A DNA stretch of 40,515 nucleotides from the NCBI GenBank assembly GCA_964493955.1, contig CAZBPZ010000005.1, positions 1 to 40,515 on the forward strand, in the 5' to 3' direction. Shown here in pieces: positions 16,300 to 24,412 of the stretch. This stretch comes from CAZBPZ01 sp964493955. GTDB lineage: Bacteria; Chloroflexota; Dehalococcoidia; Dehalococcoidales; Fen-1064. The position numbers and the translations under genes were made by a program. The notes under the pieces are model-generated. The model ran no database searches, had not been told where the DNA came from, and saw only the letters and a program-made list of their open reading frames with translations. How positions within the stretch are numbered: the stretch's first letter is position 1; the number at the start of each line of letters is the position of its first letter.

Positions 16300-16928
16300 T
16301 TATCGACCTCCACACCCACACCCAGGCCGGCTCGGACGATAGCTTCCTTGACATCCCGGAGATGGTGGAACGCGCCCGCCGCTGCGGCATCGACGCCATC
16401 TGCCTCACCGACCACGACTGGTTCTGGAGGAAGGAAACCATCGACCGCTACCGGCGGGAGCTCGGCTTTCCCATCCTCCGTGGCTGCGAGATGAATACCG
16501 AGGACGGCCACTTCCTGGTCTTTGGCCTGGAGCGCTTCGTCTTCGGAATGCACCGCACCGCCTTCCTGAAGCAGGCCGTGGAGGAGGCCGGCGGGGCAAT
16601 AATCATGGCCCACCCCTTCCGGCGCAACATCTTCTACGGGGAGAGCGTGGAGGCGGCGGTGGAGCGCTACTGCCAGCACCCGGTCTTCCGGATTATCGAT
16701 ACGGTGGAGACCCTCAACGGGCGCGCCAGCCCCCCGCAGACGCGGTTCTCCTGCCTGCTGGCCGAAAAGCTCGGCCTGCGCGGTACCGGCGGCAGTGACG
16801 CCCACCAGATTTCAGACATCGGCACCACCGCCACCCGCTTCGAGCGCGAGATAACCAGCGAGGCCGAACTCACCCGCGAGCTGCGGGCCGGCCGCTTCCA
16901 GGCCGTGGACCTGCGCGCCGGGTGCTAG
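16296..16928 (+). CDS. PHP domain metal-dependent phosphoesterase-like protein
   Basis: PHP-fold hydrolase of 210 residues; substrate unknown. Metal ligands are visible in order: HTHT at 6-9, LTDHD at 37-41 (His40), Glu65 in GCEMN, His106 in MAHP, and GGSDAHQI near the C-terminus. It starts at TTG 16296, overlapping the proS stop (TTGA), so it is coupled to proS. No catalytic domain other than PHP is present, unlike PolX or DnaE. Its TAG stop overlaps the pheT stop on the other strand. Confidence 0.85.
   Translation: MIIDLHTHTQAGSDDSFLDIPEMVERARRCGIDAICLTDHDWFWRKETIDRYRRELGFPILRGCEMNTEDGHFLVFGLERFVFGMHRTAFLKQAVEEAGGAIIMAHPFRRNIFYGESVEAAVERYCQHPVFRIIDTVETLNGRASPPQTRFSCLLAEKLGLRGTGGSDAHQISDIGTTATRFEREITSEAELTRELRAGRFQAVDLRAGC
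16925..16928. other. Shared CTAG of two convergent stop codons
   Basis: PHP gene TAG (16926-16928, plus) and pheT TAG (16925-16927, minus) overlap in one CTAG. Confidence 0.9.
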
Positions 16929-19345
16929 GAGCGCAGCGTTGCCCCGAGCTCCCGCGCGAGCCTCTTCAGGATTTTCTCCTGCACCGGGTTGACCTCTTCA
17001 TCGCTCAGGGTGTGGTCCGGCGCCTGGTAGGTCACCCGGCACGCCAGCGACTTCTTGCCGGGCGGGACCTGTTCGCCCACGTAAACGTCAAACACCGTCA
17101 CCCGGTGCACCAGCGGGAAGCGGCGGATGATATCCGCCACGCGACGGTACGGGACAGCCGCATCCACCACCAGCGCCATATCCCGCACCGTTGCCGGGAA
17201 GCGGGGCACAGGCTGGTAGCGGCGGTGGCCCGAGGCCAGCGGCAGCAGCCCCGCCAGCCCCAGCTCGAAGAGGAAGGCGCGGCCTTCAATATCAAGCGAC
17301 TCCAGCACCACCGGCCGGACCTCGCCCACCACGCCGAGCTTCTGCCCCCCGGCCATGATGGCCGCCTGCCTGCCCGGTACCAGGGTCTCGTCGTCAGCCG
17401 GCTCAAAGTCCGCTTCAACGCCGAGGCGCCGCAGCAGCCCCTCAACCATCCCCTTGGCGTCAAAGAAGTCAGGTGTGGCCCGGGCCTCCCGCCCCGCTTC
17501 CGGTCGCCACCACCGGCCGGCGGCGGCCCCGCCGATAACCCCGCAGAGTACCTCCGGCTCCTCCGGCAGGTCACCGGCCCGGGGACGGTAGACCTTCCCC
17601 AGCTCATAAAGCCTGATAGGGCCCTCGGTGCGGGCCTGGTTGGCGGCCAGTGTCTCCAGCAGGGAGAGGCGCAGGGTCGGCCGGAGGCATTCCTGGGTGC
17701 TGACCATCGGGTTCCTGAGCCGCAGCGGTTCGGGGCTGAGGCGGCCCGACTCCGGGTAAAGCCGGAGCAACGCCGCCCGGCCCGTGAGCGAATGTGTCAC
17801 TATCTCCTGGAAGCCGTAGCCCGTGAGCACGGTGTTAATGGACTTCCGCAGCCGGGCCAGCCGGTCCGGCTGGTGCGGGGGGATGGGGGTGCTCAGCATG
17901 GTGGTGGGTATCTCGTCGTAGCCGATAGTACGTGCCACCTCTTCCACCAGGTCCACCGGCCGGCTGATGTCGCTGCGCCAGTACGGTACCGCCGCCACCA
18001 CCTCATCAGGGGACGAACCTTCCCGGCACTCGAAGCCCAGGGAGGTCAGCGCTCGCTCTATCTGCGGGCGCTCGAACCGCACCCCCAGGACGCGCTCCAC
18101 CCCGGCCGGGGTAATTGCCACCGCCGGCGGTTCGGCCCGGCCGGGGTACTCATCAATGAGGCCGCGTGCCACCCGGCCACCAGCCAGCCCGGCGATGAGA
18201 CAGGTGGCACGCCGCAGCGCCGGCAGTGTCAGGCCGGGGGCGAGGCCACGCTCGAAGCGCATCGAGGCCTCGCTCTGCAGGCCGAGCGTCCGCGCCGTAT
18301 AGTGAATACTGCGCGGGTTGAAGCTGGCCGCCTCCAGCAGTACCGCCGTGGTGGCCGGGCTTACCTCGCTGTTGGCACCGCCCATGATCCCCGCCACCGC
18401 CACCGCCCTCCCGGCATCGGCAATTACCAGCATCCCGTCAGAGAGGACACGCTCCACCCCGTCCAGACTGACGATAGCCTCCCCCGGGCGGGCACGCCGC
18501 ACCACTATCTTCTGCCCGCGGAGCAGGTTGAAATCAAAGGCGTGCAGCGGCTGCCCGTACTCGAGCATGACGTAATTGGTAACATCGACGACGTTGTTGA
18601 TGGGCCGCATCCCGCAGGCAACCAGCCGGTCCTTGAGCCACGGGGGTGACTCGCCCACCGTCACCCCGGTGATAAGGCTGGCACAGTAGCGGGGGCAGAG
18701 GTCAGCGGCCTGAATCTCCACCGAGACCTGCGCCTCGATGGCCGGCTCCGCCTCTGCATAGGAATCAGGCGGCAGCCGCAGCGGCTGGCCGGTGAGGGCC
18801 GCCACCTCACGCGCGATGCCCAGCACGGACAGGCAGTCCGGCCGGTTGGGAGTGATGTCCAGGTTGAAGACCACATCACCCAGATAGTCGGCCAGCGGAC
18901 GCCCCACCTCAGCCTCATCGGGCAGGACGAGGATTCCGGTATGGTCATCCGAAATTCCGAGCTCCCGCTCCGAGAGGGCCATCCCGCGCGAGGTCACACC
19001 CCGTATCCGGGCAGGCGTGAGGCGGGTCGGGGCGCCGCTACGCGGGTCAATCAGCTCCGCGCCCACCGGGGCGAAGGCCACCTTTGCCCCCACCGCCACG
19101 TTCGGCGCACCGCAGACCACCGTCTCCTCGCCCTGTCCGTGGTCAATCGTCACCAGCTTGAGGCGGTCGGCATTGGGGTGGGGGTTGACGGCCGTAATAC
19201 GGCCGACGACAATACCCCGCCAGCCACCACCGGTCCGTTCCACCGCCCTGACCTCGGCCCCGGCCATCGTCAGGCGGCGGGCCACCTCCTCGGCGGGGAG
19301 GGTTATATCAACATACTCTTTGAGCCAGCTCAGCGGTACCTTCAT
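16925..19345 (-). CDS. pheT: Phenylalanyl-tRNA synthetase beta subunit
   Basis: Beta chain of the (alpha-beta)2 PheRS; editing and tRNA binding. The 806 residues are full length. N-terminal MKVPLSWLKEYVDITLPAEE; OB-fold tRNA-binding domain with NPHPNADRLKLVTID (about 55-69) and VVCGAPNVAVG; B3/B4 editing region DITPNRPDCLSVLGIAREVA and VVDVTNYVMLEYGQPLHAFD; B5 domain; C-terminal anticodon-binding (FDX-ACB) domain RYQPVPRFPATVRDMALVVD. It starts 2 bases after the pheS stop, in one operon with it. Confidence 0.97.
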   Translation of the reverse strand: MKVPLSWLKEYVDITLPAEEVARRLTMAGAEVRAVERTGGGWRGIVVGRITAVNPHPNADRLKLVTIDHGQGEETVVCGAPNVAVGAKVAFAPVGAELIDPRSGAPTRLTPARIRGVTSRGMALSERELGISDDHTGILVLPDEAEVGRPLADYLGDVVFNLDITPNRPDCLSVLGIAREVAALTGQPLRLPPDSYAEAEPAIEAQVSVEIQAADLCPRYCASLITGVTVGESPPWLKDRLVACGMRPINNVVDVTNYVMLEYGQPLHAFDFNLLRGQKIVVRRARPGEAIVSLDGVERVLSDGMLVIADAGRAVAVAGIMGGANSEVSPATTAVLLEAASFNPRSIHYTARTLGLQSEASMRFERGLAPGLTLPALRRATCLIAGLAGGRVARGLIDEYPGRAEPPAVAITPAGVERVLGVRFERPQIERALTSLGFECREGSSPDEVVAAVPYWRSDISRPVDLVEEVARTIGYDEIPTTMLSTPIPPHQPDRLARLRKSINTVLTGYGFQEIVTHSLTGRAALLRLYPESGRLSPEPLRLRNPMVSTQECLRPTLRLSLLETLAANQARTEGPIRLYELGKVYRPRAGDLPEEPEVLCGVIGGAAAGRWWRPEAGREARATPDFFDAKGMVEGLLRRLGVEADFEPADDETLVPGRQAAIMAGGQKLGVVGEVRPVVLESLDIEGRAFLFELGLAGLLPLASGHRRYQPVPRFPATVRDMALVVDAAVPYRRVADIIRRFPLVHRVTVFDVYVGEQVPPGKKSLACRVTYQAPDHTLSDEEVNPVQEKILKRLARELGATLRS

Positions 19346-19347
19346 TT

Positions 19348-20400
19348 CTAGAACTGCCTGAGGAACCTGAGGTCGTTTCCGTAGATGAGGCGCAGGTCAT
19401 CGATGCCGTAGCGCAGCATCGGCAGCCGCTCTATCCCGATGCCGAAGGCAAAGCTGGTATATTCGGCCGGGTCAATGCCGCCGCGCTCCAGCACCCGCGG
19501 ATGGGTCATGCCCGCCCCCAGTATCTCCAGCCAGCCGCTCTGCCGGCAGAGGGCACAGCCGGCACCATCGCAGACGACGCAACTGACAGCCATCTCCACC
19601 CCCGGCTCCACGAAGGGGAAGAAGTCGCAGCGGAAACGCACCCGCCGCTCCGGCCCGAAGTAACGCCGGGCAAACTCGTAGAGCGTACCTTTAAGGTCGG
19701 CCAGGGTGATACCCCGGTCCACCGCCAGCCCGTCCACCTGGTAGAACATGGTGCCGTGGGTGGCATCGGTGGCCTCGTAGCGGTAGACCCGGCCCAGCTC
19801 AATCGTGCGGATGGGCGGCTCCAGTGCCTCGGCCACCCGGGCCGAGACGGCGGTGGTGTGGGTGCGCAGCAGCATCCGGCCGAGCCGCGGGTGGGGCGGG
19901 GCGTCCACCCAGAAGGTGGACATGTCATCCCTTGAAGGGTGCTCCTCCGGGATGTTGAGGGCCTCAAAGTTATAGTAGTCCCACTCCACGTCCGGCCCGG
20001 GAAACACCTGGAACCCCATGGAGGTAAAGATGTCTATAATCTCTTCCAGGGTCTGGGTCAGGGGGTGGAGACGTCCCACGGGGTAGGGGCGCCCCGGCAG
20101 GGTAATATCGCCGGTGGCCAGGGCCAGGGCATCGGCCCGGGCCTGCTGCCCGGCCGCCCGTTGCTTCAGCTCGGCGCGGCGCTGCTCCAGCGCCTCGGTG
20201 AGCCGGGCCTTCACCTGGTTGGCGCGTGCCCCCACGGCGCGGCGCTCCTCGACCGGCAGGGATGCCAGGCCGCGGAGGATGCCCGTCAGCACACTCCTGC
20301 GCCCCAGGTACCTGATGCGCCAGGCCTCGAGAGCCCGCTCGTCCGGCACCTCGGCCAGCTCACGTTGGGCTTTCTCCAGCAGTTCCTCAAGCTCCTGCAT
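19348..20400 (-). CDS. pheS: Phenylalanyl-tRNA synthetase alpha subunit
   Basis: Catalytic chain of PheRS, class II. From ATG 20400 it has 350 residues: an N-terminal coiled coil (1-85), TFWVDAPPHPRLGRMLLRTH, motif 2 region FRCDFFPFVEPGVEMAVSC, a four-cysteine CVVCDGAGCALC knuckle seen in many bacterial PheS, then ILGAGMTHPRVLERGG and motif 3 FGIGIERLPMLRYG. ATG 20400 is preferred over TTG 20409 because the predicted transcript starts at about 20412, leaving no room for a Shine-Dalgarno before the TTG. It has its own promoter, separate from the ribosomal protein genes upstream. Confidence 0.95.
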   Translation of the reverse strand: MQELEELLEKAQRELAEVPDERALEAWRIRYLGRRSVLTGILRGLASLPVEERRAVGARANQVKARLTEALEQRRAELKQRAAGQQARADALALATGDITLPGRPYPVGRLHPLTQTLEEIIDIFTSMGFQVFPGPDVEWDYYNFEALNIPEEHPSRDDMSTFWVDAPPHPRLGRMLLRTHTTAVSARVAEALEPPIRTIELGRVYRYEATDATHGTMFYQVDGLAVDRGITLADLKGTLYEFARRYFGPERRVRFRCDFFPFVEPGVEMAVSCVVCDGAGCALCRQSGWLEILGAGMTHPRVLERGGIDPAEYTSFAFGIGIERLPMLRYGIDDLRLIYGNDLRFLRQF

Positions 20401-20418
20401 GCTTCCCAAGCCTGCCGT

Positions 20419-20447
20419 ATTCTATTTGACCCCGGTAACCGGGTCAA
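20419..20447 (-). promoter_or_regulatory. Promoter of pheST
   Basis: Minus strand: -35 TTGACC (20447-20442), 17-nt spacer, -10 TAGAAT (20424-20419). The same bases form an imperfect dyad (20426-20447, TTGAC...GTCAA around CCGG TAA CCGG). Start near 20412, leader about 12 nt. Confidence 0.7.
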
Positions 20448-20482
20448 TCAACCCGGCGGCACCGGGCCTCCCCACCAGCAGA

Positions 20483-20516
20483 AGACCCCCTCCCTGCCAG
20501 GGCAGTAAGGGGGTCT
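20483..20516 (-). terminator. Hairpin after rplT, terminator-like
   Basis: AGACCCCCT (20483-20491) and AGGGGGTCT (20508-20516) form a perfect 9-bp stem with a 16-nt loop, 30 bases after the rplT stop and just before the pheST promoter. No T-run follows on the minus strand. Confidence 0.6.
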
Positions 20517-20545
20517 GGCTAACTCAGGGCCGGGCCTCCCGGCGC

Positions 20546-20908
20546 CTACTCGCCCCGCACCTGCTGCCTGGCAACCGAGGCCAGGCGGCTAAACGATGCT
20601 GGCTCGCGCACCGCCAGGTCAGCCAGTATCTTGCGGTTAACTTCCACCCCCGCCTTCTTCAGACCGTGGACCAGCTGGCCGTAGGTCAGGCCCTCGGCCC
20701 GGCTGGCGGCGTTGATGCGCGTAATCCAGAGGCGCCGCATATCTCCCTTGCGCTCCCGCCGGTGGGCGTAGGCGTAAGCCAGCGACTTCATCATGGACTC
20801 GCGGGCGCGCTTGAAGAGGGTATGCTTGCTGGCACGATGCCCCTTCGTCAGGGCAAGTACCTTCTTGTGGCGACGGTGGCTGGTAACCCCCCGCTTGACT
20901 CGTGGCAC
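20546..20908 (-). CDS. rplT: Ribosomal protein L20
   Basis: Large-subunit protein needed for early 50S assembly. The 120 residues are canonical: MPRVKRGVTSHRRHKKVLAL, then KGHRASKHTLFKRARESMMK, MRRLWITRINAASRAEGLTY and GVEVNRKILADLAVREP. It lies 44 bases after rpmI in the thrS-infC-rpmI-rplT order. In E. coli L20 represses its own operon; I see no direct evidence for this here. Confidence 0.98.
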   Translation of the reverse strand: MPRVKRGVTSHRRHKKVLALTKGHRASKHTLFKRARESMMKSLAYAYAHRRERKGDMRRLWITRINAASRAEGLTYGQLVHGLKKAGVEVNRKILADLAVREPASFSRLASVARQQVRGE

Positions 20909-20952
20909 TTCTTCCTCCTGCTCGGGCCCGCCCTGTAGCCGGGGCGGATGGG

Positions 20953-21156
20953 CTACTTCACCCCGTAGGGAAGCAGCCGGGTAATCCGGGCGCGGTCGCT
21001 CTTGCTGGCCGGGATGGTCTCGTCGTAAAGACGGCGGACACGGGCCGGCTTCTTGCGCCGCAGGTGGCTCTTGCCACCCTTGGTGCGCATCAGCTTGCCC
21101 GTCCCGGTGAAATGAAAACGGCTCCTGGCGCCCTTATGTGTTTTCAGCTTCGGCAT
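20953..21156 (-). CDS. rpmI: Ribosomal protein L35
   Basis: 67 residues: MPKLKTHKGARSRFHFTGTG, LMRTKGGKSHLRRKK and PYGVK at the end, all typical of bL35. The start lies inside infC, overlapping its last 23 bases in another frame. An AAGGAA Shine-Dalgarno 8 bases upstream sits within the infC coding sequence, so the two genes are probably coupled. Confidence 0.97.
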   Translation of the reverse strand: MPKLKTHKGARSRFHFTGTGKLMRTKGGKSHLRRKKPARVRRLYDETIPASKSDRARITRLLPYGVK

Positions 21157-21733
21157 ATTCGGGTTCCTTTGGTTCCTTGGTACCGGGGGCGGCCTCCTTC
21201 GGCTTGCCTTTCTGGGTAGTCGGCGCGATGATAATACTCATCCGCCGCCCCTCCATGGCCGGCTGGCGCTCCAGCACCCCCAGCCCCTCGACCTCTTTAT
21301 TCATCCGCTGGAGCAGCTTCCACCCCAGCTCCGGGTGGGTAATCTCCCTGCCCCGGAAGAGAATCGTCACCTTAAGCTTGTCCCCGCCGGCCAGCAGCTT
21401 GCGGGCGGTGCGCACCTTCGCCTGGAAGTCGTGCTCCCCGATTTTGGGCCGCAGCCGCACCTCGCGCAGCAGGGTGATTTTCTGGCTCCGCCGGTCGCCC
21501 CGCTCCCGCTTGGCCTGCTCGTACTTGAAGCGGCCATAGTCCATCAGCCGGCAGACCGGGGGGGTGGCGGTGGGGGCCACTTCCACCAAGTCAAGACCAT
21601 ACCTGCGCGCCGTTTCCCGTGCCTGCCCCAGCGGCATGATACCAAGTTGTTCCCCTTTTTCGCCGACCAGGCGCACCTCGGCGGCGCGGATTTGCTCGTT
21701 GACGCGCAGCTTCTTGACTATGTTCCCTATCAC
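21134..21733 (-). CDS. infC: Translation initiation factor IF-3
   Basis: Keeps 30S free and checks start codon pairing. From GTG 21733 it has 199 residues: KLRVNEQIRAAEVRLVGEKG, LDLVEVAPTATPPVCRLMDY, GRFKYEQAKRER linker, then the C-domain KIGEHDFQAKVRTARKLL and QPAMEGRRMSIIIAP. A 25-residue Lys/Glu/Pro-rich tail (EAAPGTKEPKEPEYAEAENT) extends past the usual end and overlaps rpmI. The start is uncertain: GTG 21733 nearly abuts its AG-rich Shine-Dalgarno (GAGAGGG), and ATA codons just downstream are better spaced; infC is known to use rare starts in other bacteria. It follows thrS by 60 bases. Confidence 0.94.
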   Translation of the reverse strand: MIGNIVKKLRVNEQIRAAEVRLVGEKGEQLGIMPLGQARETARRYGLDLVEVAPTATPPVCRLMDYGRFKYEQAKRERGDRRSQKITLLREVRLRPKIGEHDFQAKVRTARKLLAGGDKLKVTILFRGREITHPELGWKLLQRMNKEVEGLGVLERQPAMEGRRMSIIIAPTTQKGKPKEAAPGTKEPKEPEYAEAENT

Positions 21734-21793
21734 CCCTCTCGAGCCGGCAGCACGTCCGGCAGCCAAAGATACAAGGACATTATACCAGCAAAA

Positions 21794-23533
21794 TCAAGAA
21801 GTCTCTACCTCACGCCAGCGGCCGGCCACGGCCCGCCCCACCGACTCGGCCACGGCAGCCGGGGTCAGCCCCGCCGCCTGCTTCCCGTTGCGCAGCCGGG
21901 TGGACACGGTGCCACTCTCAACCTCGCGGTCGCCCACTATCAGCATCACCGGCACCTTCTCCAGCTGCGCCTGCCGGATTTTGAGGTTCATCCGCTCGGA
22001 ACGCCCGTCCACCGTCACCCGCAGGCCGGCGCGGGCCAGCTCGGCCTGGACCGTGGCGGCGTACTCCAGGTGACGGTCCGCCACCGGGATGATAACCACC
22101 TGCACCGGCGCCAGCCAGACGGGAAAGGCCCCGGCGTAGTGCTCAATCAGCAGCCCGAAGAAGCGCTCCAGCGAGCCGAGCAGGGCACGGTGCACCATGT
22201 AGGGGCGGTGCTCACGCCCGTCCGCCCCGGTGAAGACCATGTCAAACCGCTCCGGCAGGTTGAAGTCAAACTGGATGGTGGTGCCCTGCCACTCCCGGCC
22301 CAATGCGTCCTTTATCTTGATGTCTATCTTGGGGCCGTAGAAGGCGCCCCCGCCCTCGTCCACCTCGTAGGGCAGCTGCCGGTCTTCCAGCACCTTGCGC
22401 AGTGCGTCCGACGCCTGCTGCCACTGCTCCTGGCTGCCGATGGCATCGTGCGGGCGGGTGGCCAGGTAGAGCCGGTAGTCATCAAACCCGAAGCAGTCCC
22501 ACATGTAGAGGGAAAAGCGCAGTACCTCGGCAATCTCGCTTTCAATCTGCTCCGGTGTGCAGAAGATGTGGGCGTCGTCCTGGGTAAAACCGCGTACCCG
22601 CATCAGGCCCAGCAGGACGCCGCTACGCTCGTAGCGGTAGACCGTGCCAAGCTCGGCCCAGCGCAGCGGCAGGTCCCGGTAGGAACGCACCTTTGACTTA
22701 TAGAAGAGGATGTGGAAGGGGCAGTTCATCGGCTTGAGGTAGTAGTCCTGCCCGTCGATGTCCATCGGGGAGTACATGTTGTCGGCGTAGAAGCCCAGGT
22801 GGCCGCTGATTTCCCAGAGCTTGCTGCGGCCGATGTGCGGGGTGTAGAGCAGCTCATAGCCGTTGGCGTAGTGCTCCTGCCGCCAGAAGTCTTCAACAAT
22901 GGTGCGGATGCGCCCGAACTTGGGGCCGTAAATGATGAGCCCCGCCCCCACCTCTTCCGGCGTCACGTAGAGGCCGAGCTGCCGGTTGAGGCGGCGGTGG
23001 TCCCGCGCCTCCATCTGCTCCAGCCGGGCCAGGTGCTCGTCCAGCTCGGCCCGGGTGTGCCAGGCGGTACCGTAGATGCGCTGCAGCATGGCGTTCTTCT
23101 CGTCACCGCGCCAGTAGGCCCCGGCAATGCTCAGCAGCTTGAAGGGGCCTATCTGGCCGGTAGAACCAACGTGGGGGCCGCGGCAGAGGTCGGTGAAGTC
23201 CCCGTGGCGGTAGAGCGTGACCGTCTCGCCGGGGAGCTCGTCGATGAGCTCGAGCTTGTAGGGCTGGCCGGCAAAGAGCCGGCGTGCCTCGTCCTTGCTG
23301 ACCTCCTGGCGGACAAAGGGCAGGTCAGCCGCCACTATCTGGCTCATCCTGGCTTCAATCTCGGGCAGGTCTTCCGGGGTGAGGCTGCGGGGTAAATCAA
23401 AGTCATAATAGAAGCCGTTCTCAATGGTGGGGCCGATGCCAAGCTTGGCACCCGGGAAAATGGAGAGCACCGCCTCGGCCATCACGTGGGCGGCCGAATG
23501 GCGCATCTTTTCCAGGTCTTCGGCATCTGACAT
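21794..23533 (-). CDS. thrS: Threonyl-tRNA synthetase lacking the TGS domain
   Basis: Charges tRNA-Thr; class II with an N-terminal editing domain. From ATG 23533 it has 579 residues. It begins MSDAEDLEKMRHSAAHVMAE, i.e. directly at the editing (N2) domain, so the ~60-residue TGS domain of E. coli-type ThrRS is absent. Editing motifs HSAAHVM and CRGPHV are present; zinc Cys in LKPMNCPFHILFYK; motif 2 RYERSGVLLGLMRVRGFTQD; motif 3 region YMVHRALLGSLERFFGLLIE; C-terminal anticodon domain. It heads the thrS-infC-rpmI-rplT operon from the promoter at 23590-23618. Confidence 0.96.
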   Translation of the reverse strand: MSDAEDLEKMRHSAAHVMAEAVLSIFPGAKLGIGPTIENGFYYDFDLPRSLTPEDLPEIEARMSQIVAADLPFVRQEVSKDEARRLFAGQPYKLELIDELPGETVTLYRHGDFTDLCRGPHVGSTGQIGPFKLLSIAGAYWRGDEKNAMLQRIYGTAWHTRAELDEHLARLEQMEARDHRRLNRQLGLYVTPEEVGAGLIIYGPKFGRIRTIVEDFWRQEHYANGYELLYTPHIGRSKLWEISGHLGFYADNMYSPMDIDGQDYYLKPMNCPFHILFYKSKVRSYRDLPLRWAELGTVYRYERSGVLLGLMRVRGFTQDDAHIFCTPEQIESEIAEVLRFSLYMWDCFGFDDYRLYLATRPHDAIGSQEQWQQASDALRKVLEDRQLPYEVDEGGGAFYGPKIDIKIKDALGREWQGTTIQFDFNLPERFDMVFTGADGREHRPYMVHRALLGSLERFFGLLIEHYAGAFPVWLAPVQVVIIPVADRHLEYAATVQAELARAGLRVTVDGRSERMNLKIRQAQLEKVPVMLIVGDREVESGTVSTRLRNGKQAAGLTPAAVAESVGRAVAGRWREVETS

Positions 23534-23589
23534 CAGGCTTCCACTTGCCGGCCGGCCGTACACAGAACGATACGGGCACCAGCACGGCT

Positions 23590-23618
23590 ATTATATCAGG
23601 CGTGGCGCAGCGGCACAA
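23590..23618 (-). promoter_or_regulatory. Extended -10 promoter of thrS-infC-rpmI-rplT
   Basis: Minus strand: -35 TTGTGC (23618-23613), 17-nt spacer, perfect -10 TATAAT (23595-23590) preceded by TGA, giving an extended -10. Start near 23583, leader about 50 nt. Confidence 0.8.
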
Positions 23619-23680
23619 TTTATAAATGGTCACGGGGGCGGGTATGCACCAATCTCAGCCACCTCCCCTGCCAGGGCCAG

Positions 23681-24412
23681 CTATATCCCGCCGCCACCCG
23701 GGCTGGTCCGGTGAGTCCCAAGGAGCCTCTCGGCCTCGTGGAGGTCGTCTGCCGTATCAACCTCCAGGCAGAACTCCTCAAAGTAGAGCGGCCGGAGATG
23801 CACCCGGTCCAGCACGCTGTTCAGGGCGTCCTCGGCGTAGACATCCGTCTTACCCGCCCGCACGAAGCCTTCCACCGCCTCAAGCCAGACCTGGAGGTCG
23901 GCTGCGCCGAGGCGGTAGGCCGGGGCACAGAAGAACGCCCCCGGCCCGCCCACGTCAACCGCGATGCGCCGCACCCGGTCAGCCTGCACCAGCGCCTTAA
24001 AGTCCTTGGCCGGCGGCGGCAGCGTCCGGTTGACGGGCACCCGGCTTCCTCCTGCCCCCAGCAGCCGCCGCAGCAGTGAGTCCGCACAGACAAGGTCGCT
24101 GTGGAGGACAACTGCCTCCGCCGCGGCGTGTTCCCGGGCCAGCCAGAGCGAGTAGATGTTGTTGGTGACCTCGTAGCGCGGGTTGTGCACAAAAGTGAGG
24201 TCAATCCGGTGGTGGTGGCGCAGGTGCCTTTCCAGCTCGCCGGCAAAGGGGCCGGTGGTGATAACAGCACTATCTACCCCGTGGGCAACCAGGCTATCCA
24301 GCAGGCGGTCAATGATGGCCCGGCCGGCCACCTCCAGCAGGGGCTTGGGGAGGCGGTCGGTCAGGGGACGCAGCCGGTTGCCGGCCCCCGAGGCAAGGAC
24401 AATGGCCTTCAC
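23681..24412 (-). CDS. Nucleotidyltransferase of the phosphonate operon (PntC/LicC-like)
   Basis: Predicted CTP:phosphonate (or phosphocholine-like) cytidylyltransferase, 243 residues. It has a canonical signature: MKAIVLASGAGNRLRPL and LPKPLLEVAGR with the catalytic-loop Lys23, then HNPRYEVTNNIYSLWLA, a pattern of LicC/PntC-type enzymes, HSDLVCADSLL with the metal Asp, and VDVGGPGAFFCAPAYRLG. Its ATG overlaps the dehydrogenase stop (ATGA). As last gene of the operon it would attach CMP to the C2 phosphonate for later transfer. A sugar-1-phosphate substrate is possible; the context favours phosphonate. Confidence 0.82.
   Translation of the reverse strand: MKAIVLASGAGNRLRPLTDRLPKPLLEVAGRAIIDRLLDSLVAHGVDSAVITTGPFAGELERHLRHHHRIDLTFVHNPRYEVTNNIYSLWLAREHAAAEAVVLHSDLVCADSLLRRLLGAGGSRVPVNRTLPPPAKDFKALVQADRVRRIAVDVGGPGAFFCAPAYRLGAADLQVWLEAVEGFVRAGKTDVYAEDALNSVLDRVHLRPLYFEEFCLEVDTADDLHEAERLLGTHRTSPGGGGI

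Noticed and set aside
16922..18649. Long open frame (575 codons) on the plus strand across pheT.
   Set aside because: It is antisense to an unmistakable pheT, has no family features, and is rich in His/Gln/Arg/Gly as expected for a shadow frame in GC-rich DNA. The same holds for other long shadows, e.g. opposite hom (34649-35911) and opposite the helicase (39172-40398).
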